DNA of 64,000 nucleotides from Pseudomonas sp. N3-W (GTDB lineage Bacteria; Pseudomonadota; Gammaproteobacteria; Pseudomonadales; Pseudomonadaceae): NCBI RefSeq assembly GCF_024970185.1, contig NZ_CP103965.1, positions 6,529,001 to 6,593,000 of the forward strand, read 5' to 3'. Shown piece by piece: positions 60,618 to 64,000 of this stretch (position 1 is its first letter; each line of letters starts with the position of its first letter). The notes under the pieces were generated by a model. It saw only the letters and a program-made list of their open reading frames with translations, ran no database searches and was not told where the DNA came from. The position numbers and the translations under genes were made by a program.

Positions 60618-62381
60618 TCAATGCCCGGTGGAATCCTTGTGGTTATCCAGGGTTTCCAGCAACGCCACCTGCATACGCGTGTGCATGCGAATGAACCAGC
60701 GCCAAAGCAGTGCTGCCACGGCGGCCGCTACGACGGCGATCAGCACCAGCAACTTGTTGGTCGGCAGAATACTGGCCGACAAGGCTGCCAGCAGCAGGAA
60801 AATCACCAGCAGCGAGAGAATCGGGATCACTTCGGCGATCACCCGACGCACTCGCTGCGTGTGGCGGCCCACCATCTCCGGCTTTACGCCCATTTCCGCC
60901 AGCAGCATCGACAGCGCCTTGAGCTTTCGATAAGCGGCGATCAGGAACGGCAACGACAACAGCAACGCCACGCCCCAGATCAACGCCTTTTGCCAGCTCG
61001 GGTCGCTGATCCAGTCTTGCAGGTAAGCCGACATCCGTTCGGCAAAGAAGGCCCCGGAAAAGAAAATCGCGATTACCAGCGCCAGATTGACCACCACCTG
61101 CAGCACAATTCGCCGAATCATCGACGCCAGCAGCGCGCCCTCGCCTTGCGGCTGAATGCTGCGCAGCCATTCGCCGTACATCCCCAACACCCGGCTCAGC
61201 CGTTGTGGCATCACGGCGGCCAGCTTGATCGACAGCGGGTCTGCCGAGCGAATGAGGTACGGCGTCAGCAATGTGGTCAGCACCGACACGGCCACGGCCA
61301 CCGGGTACAGGAAGTTACTGGTGACCTGCAGGGTCATACCGAGGGCGGCGATGATGAAGGAAAATTCGCCAATCTGTGACAGCCCCATCCCGACCCGCAG
61401 TGAGGTACGTCCGTCATTGCCGGCGATAAAGGCACCGAGACCGCAGGACAGCATCTTGCCCAGCACCACGGCCACGGTGATCACCGCGATTGGCCACGCG
61501 TATTGCAGCAGGATCATCGGATCGAGCATCAGGCCGATGGCGACGAAGAAAATGGCGCTGAACAGGTCGCGAACCGGCTCGATCAGGCGCTCAATCTTCA
61601 GCAGCTGTTTGGATTCAGCCATGATCGCACCGATCAGGAAGGCGCCCAGGACCATGCTGTATTCAAGCTTGACCACCAACAGACAGAAGCCGAAACACAG
61701 CCCAAGCACGGTAATCAGCAGCATCTCGTTGCTTTCGAATTTGGCCACGTAGGCCAGCAGGCGCGGCACCAGCAGGATGCCAATCACCAGCGCGACAATC
61801 ATGAACAGCGACAGCTTGCCCACCGTGGAGAACACTTCGCCGGAACTGACGGTGCCGCTGACGGCAATGCTTGAGAGCAAGGCGATGATGCCGATGCCGA
61901 GAATGTCTTCAACGATCAACACGCCGAAGATCAGTTGCGCAAAGCGCTCGTTCTTCATCTTCAGGTCGTTGAGTGCCTTGACGATGATGGTGGTCGAGGA
62001 AATCGCCAGAATCGCGCCGAGGAACAGTGAATCCATGGTGTTCCAGTCGAACCATCGACCGATTTCGTAGCCGATCCAGATCATCAGTACGATTTCCAGG
62101 AACGCCGCGATGAACGCCGTGGCACCGACCTTGAACAGTTTGCGCAGGCTGAACTCCAGCCCAAGGCAGAACATCAGGAAAATCACCCCCAGTTCAGCGA
62201 GGGTCTTGATGGTTTGTTCGTCGTGAATCAGCCCGAATGGCGGCGTATGCGGGCCGATGATGAAGCCGGCAACGATGTAACCAAGCACCACCGGCTGTCT
62301 GAAACGGTGAAAGAGCACGGTGACTACGCCCGCAACCAACATGATCACTGCCAGGTCCTGAATGAAACTGATGGCATGCAT
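60618..62381 (-). CDS. CPA2-type monovalent cation:H+ antiporter (YbaL/KefB-like)
   Basis: This 587-residue antiporter of the CPA2 family has about 12 or more hydrophobic segments and family motifs: GYIVAGFIIGPHTPP near residue 34, ELGVIFLMFCLGLEFS near 62 and VLGAFLIGAIMAESKQ near 230. YbaL/KefB-type proteins usually carry an RCK/TrkA-N domain at the C-terminus; this one instead ends in two membrane segments and a short hydrophilic tail, so it is likely ungated by NAD-type regulation. The start is ATG 62381 with AAGGAG 9 bp upstream. Ion specificity (K+ or Na+) is not evident. Confidence 0.86.
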   Translation of the reverse strand: MHAISFIQDLAVIMLVAGVVTVLFHRFRQPVVLGYIVAGFIIGPHTPPFGLIHDEQTIKTLAELGVIFLMFCLGLEFSLRKLFKVGATAFIAAFLEIVLMIWIGYEIGRWFDWNTMDSLFLGAILAISSTTIIVKALNDLKMKNERFAQLIFGVLIVEDILGIGIIALLSSIAVSGTVSSGEVFSTVGKLSLFMIVALVIGILLVPRLLAYVAKFESNEMLLITVLGLCFGFCLLVVKLEYSMVLGAFLIGAIMAESKQLLKIERLIEPVRDLFSAIFFVAIGLMLDPMILLQYAWPIAVITVAVVLGKMLSCGLGAFIAGNDGRTSLRVGMGLSQIGEFSFIIAALGMTLQVTSNFLYPVAVAVSVLTTLLTPYLIRSADPLSIKLAAVMPQRLSRVLGMYGEWLRSIQPQGEGALLASMIRRIVLQVVVNLALVIAIFFSGAFFAERMSAYLQDWISDPSWQKALIWGVALLLSLPFLIAAYRKLKALSMLLAEMGVKPEMVGRHTQRVRRVIAEVIPILSLLVIFLLLAALSASILPTNKLLVLIAVVAAAVAALLWRWFIRMHTRMQVALLETLDNHKDSTGH

Positions 62382-62666
62382 GGCGTGGCGCTCCTTGGGT
62401 GACGTAGCTCGACCAACAGACACGGAAACGTCTGAACGTGCAGCGTAAAAATCCGCTTTATGCGTAGGAAATGCCTTTGGGATGGGCTTTTGAAGGGTAA
62501 CACCGCGACTTCCGGCTGAAAGGCGGTGCAATATATGGAAACAGATCGATCCGAGCGTGACGGCAGCCACCTGCCCGGCGTCCCGATAACTGTTGGTTTT
62601 GAATAAACCGACCACGCACCCGCAGAGGTGCGCTCCCGAAACCCTGCCTTGACCCGTGAGAACGCT

Positions 62667-63149
62667 ATGGAACCCGGAAACGCCCAACTGTCGATGACGG
62701 TACTGATGACCCCCGACATGGCCAACTTCTCTGGCAATGTCCACGGCGGCACCCTACTCAAGTACCTCGATGAAGTGGCCTACGCCTGCGCCAGCCGTTA
62801 TGCCGGCCGCTACGTGGTGACCCTGTCAGTGGATCAGGTGATTTTCCGCGAGCCGATCCATGTCGGCGAACTGGTGACGTTCCTGGCGTCGGTCAACTAC
62901 ACCGGCAACACGTCCATGGAAGTAGGCATCAAAGTGGTGACCGAGAACATCCGCGAACGCTCTGTGCGCCACACCAATAGCTGCTTCTTCACCATGGTCG
63001 CGGTGGATGACCAGCGCAAACCAGCCGTCGTCCCGCCGCTGCAACCGCAGAACAGCGAAGACAAGCGCCGCTTCATGCAGGCCCAACAACGCCGGCAGAT
63101 TCGCCAGGAGCTGGAAAAGCGTTATCAGGAAATCAAGGGCGACGCCTGA
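62667..63149 (+). CDS. Acyl-CoA thioesterase (hotdog, YciA/BACH type)
   Basis: This 160-residue thioesterase is the second of the hotdog type in the window. The active-site helix ANFSGNVHGGTLLKYLDEVA (about 18-37) has the Asn and the Asp of the HxxGGT..D catalytic pattern of the YciA/BACH branch, and VTLSVDQVIFREPIHVGELV follows. The C-terminal 30 residues are basic and charged with no fold. It would hydrolyse acyl-CoA in the cytosol; chain length is not determined. The gene is transcribed away from the antiporter. Confidence 0.86.
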   Translation: MEPGNAQLSMTVLMTPDMANFSGNVHGGTLLKYLDEVAYACASRYAGRYVVTLSVDQVIFREPIHVGELVTFLASVNYTGNTSMEVGIKVVTENIRERSVRHTNSCFFTMVAVDDQRKPAVVPPLQPQNSEDKRRFMQAQQRRQIRQELEKRYQEIKGDA

Positions 63150-63186
63150 GTGCGTCAGTCGGTTTGATGTTGTTCTGTAGATAGCT

Positions 63187-63206
63187 ATCGCGAGCTTGCT
63201 CGCGAT
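63187..63206. repeat. Minimal REP palindrome
   Basis: ATCGCGAGC-TT-GCTCGCGAT, a perfect palindrome without the usual GTGGGAG arm, about 38 bp past the thioesterase stop. Confidence 0.75.
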
Positions 63207-63349
63207 TGGGGTCGACGCGGATTCAGAGACTGAAAACTCCGTCATCCGAGATCTAACCATGCCCCCGATTTTTAGGCCGCGGTTTGGGTGTGCCTGGTGC
63301 GTTTTTCCTTGATTTAGGCCTTACGGGCAGGTCGAGGCGTGCGAAAGCA

Positions 63350-63739
63350 CTATGTGAGTAAACCTGACTTTCTAAGAACAAAAAGTAAGATCAACGCAGC
63401 TAAAAGCGCTATTGCAGCCCCTTTGATCGCTACTAGCTTTCGCTTCAGAGGTGCCGGGAAATTGTTCAAATCTTCGATACTGGCGCCGCCATGTTTTAGG
63501 TAATACTCTGAAAACGTAACAACCCCAGCTATCCACCCGATCAGAAGGAGCTTTCCCCAAGGTCCACCATCTCTAAGCGGGGCCTGAACCATAACAGCAG
63601 AACAATTCTTTAAATGCTCCAGCATCAAATCCATCTTGGTATAAGCCATATGAAGCGCGACCACGATGCAAACAAATATCCCACCTAAATCGAGTAACCC
63701 TGCAATCAGGAATATTTTGTCAGCAAGGCTCACGGTCAT
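63350..63739 (-). CDS. Small three-segment membrane protein, candidate immunity
   Basis: This 129-residue protein has three hydrophobic segments (about 6-32, 62-82 and 104-125) and a short charged middle, with no family I recognise. The ATG overlaps the stop of the upstream gene (ATGA at 63736-63739), so the two are translationally coupled. Its GC content is lower than the rest of the window. The combination of a small inner-membrane protein directly behind a glycine-zipper protein suits an immunity protein for a membrane-acting toxin, but this is inference from arrangement only. Confidence 0.6.
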   Translation of the reverse strand: MTVSLADKIFLIAGLLDLGGIFVCIVVALHMAYTKMDLMLEHLKNCSAVMVQAPLRDGGPWGKLLLIGWIAGVVTFSEYYLKHGGASIEDLNNFPAPLKRKLVAIKGAAIALLAALILLFVLRKSGLLT

Positions 63740-64000
63740 TTAACAACCTCATAAACAACTTCAGCCATCTCTTCACCAAATGCTCCACCAATAGCACCGG
63801 AAGCAAAAGAACCAGCTCCGACCACCACAACGCCACAAGCTAAAGGAGCTAAACCGCCAGTCGGAACACCAAGTGCAACACATATAGCTGCAACCGTAGG
63901 GCCAGTTAACGCCAAACCAGCGACCGCACCACCTGCGACACCACCTGCAAAGCTGCCAGCCTCAGTAAATTTTACTTTTTTGCAAGCCTCAGCTTTGCCT
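63736..64000 (-). CDS. Glycine-zipper protein C-terminus, gene runs off window
   Basis: Only the last 87 residues are visible; the start lies beyond position 64000. They contain a glycine-zipper/GxxxG-rich hydrophobic region (AGSFAGGVAGGAVAGLALTG, GVVVVGAGSFASGAIGGAFG) ending EMAEVVYEVVK. Such zippers are common in the membrane-acting C-termini of T6SS or polymorphic effectors, and the following gene could be its immunity protein. The N-terminus must be read from the neighbouring sequence to tell. Lower GC than the window average fits horizontal acquisition. Confidence 0.55.
   Translation of the reverse strand, partial: GKAEACKKVKFTEAGSFAGGVAGGAVAGLALTGPTVAAICVALGVPTGGLAPLACGVVVVGAGSFASGAIGGAFGEEMAEVVYEVVK

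Noticed and set aside
60618..62381. KefB/KefC with an RCK regulatory domain
   Set aside because: No TrkA-N/RCK domain is visible; the C-terminus ends in membrane segments, so the specific Kef name was not used.

Overview
The window reads as a stretch of chromosome from a Pseudomonas of the fluorescens group. Nearly all of it is dense GC-rich coding sequence, and the core genes follow an order I recall from Pseudomonas chromosomes: rubredoxin pair, ubiCA, phoBR, pst-phoU, purKE, aspA, pycAB with pycR and rccR, then uvrD. Many intergenic gaps carry the short palindromic REP sequences typical of this group (GTGGGAGCGAGC-type). This is inference from the translated products and remembered synteny. 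No rRNA, tRNA, CRISPR array, transposase or integrase was seen.

Positions 1-6650 hold a rubredoxin reductase (cut by the window edge) and rubredoxin, the first two ubiquinone steps (ubiC-ubiA), a small secreted repeat protein, the phosphate two-component system phoB-phoR and a CNNM/CBS membrane protein. Positions 6847-16080 hold an M23 peptidase, a response regulator with a second domain, and the phosphate uptake operon read leftward (pstS, pstC, pstA, pstB, phoU). Three good Pho boxes lie upstream of phoB, pstS and pstC, so PhoB probably controls itself and the transporter through at least two pst promoters.

Positions 16225-22970 hold an MFS carrier, a thioesterase, a hexose-6-phosphate mutarotase, small envelope proteins, the purine genes purK-purE behind a terminator-like leader hairpin, and a small metzincin-type protease candidate. 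Positions 23000-28650 form an aspartate/asparagine block: LysR regulator, aspA, an AGCS amino-acid/Na+ symporter and ansA. Positions 28800-32250 form a polyamine block: AraC regulator, acetylpolyamine amidohydrolase and a PotF-like binding protein.

Positions 32413-46500 look more accessory. They contain a 1535-residue protein resembling the Pseudomonas dermonecrotic-toxin-domain family, a MocR regulator whose linker is encoded by a 12-bp tandem repeat of DnaA-box-like units, a PaiB-like protein, two GNAT acetyltransferases, a homocysteine methyltransferase with a duplicated 3' end, an amino-acid ABC importer lacking its ATPase, and a 985-residue autotransporter.

Positions 46696-52382 hold two-subunit pyruvate carboxylase with its divergent LysR regulator (PycR) and an RpiR regulator that looks like RccR, preceded by a perfect TGTAGT-N3-ACTACA palindrome. 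The rest holds an orphan 104-residue protein, a GGDEF/EAL protein, uvrD, an EamA-type protein, a Tim44-like protein, a SMI1-like protein, a CPA2 antiporter and a thioesterase. The window ends in a lower-GC pair: the C-terminus of a glycine-zipper protein overlapped by a small membrane protein, which looks like a toxin/immunity pair.
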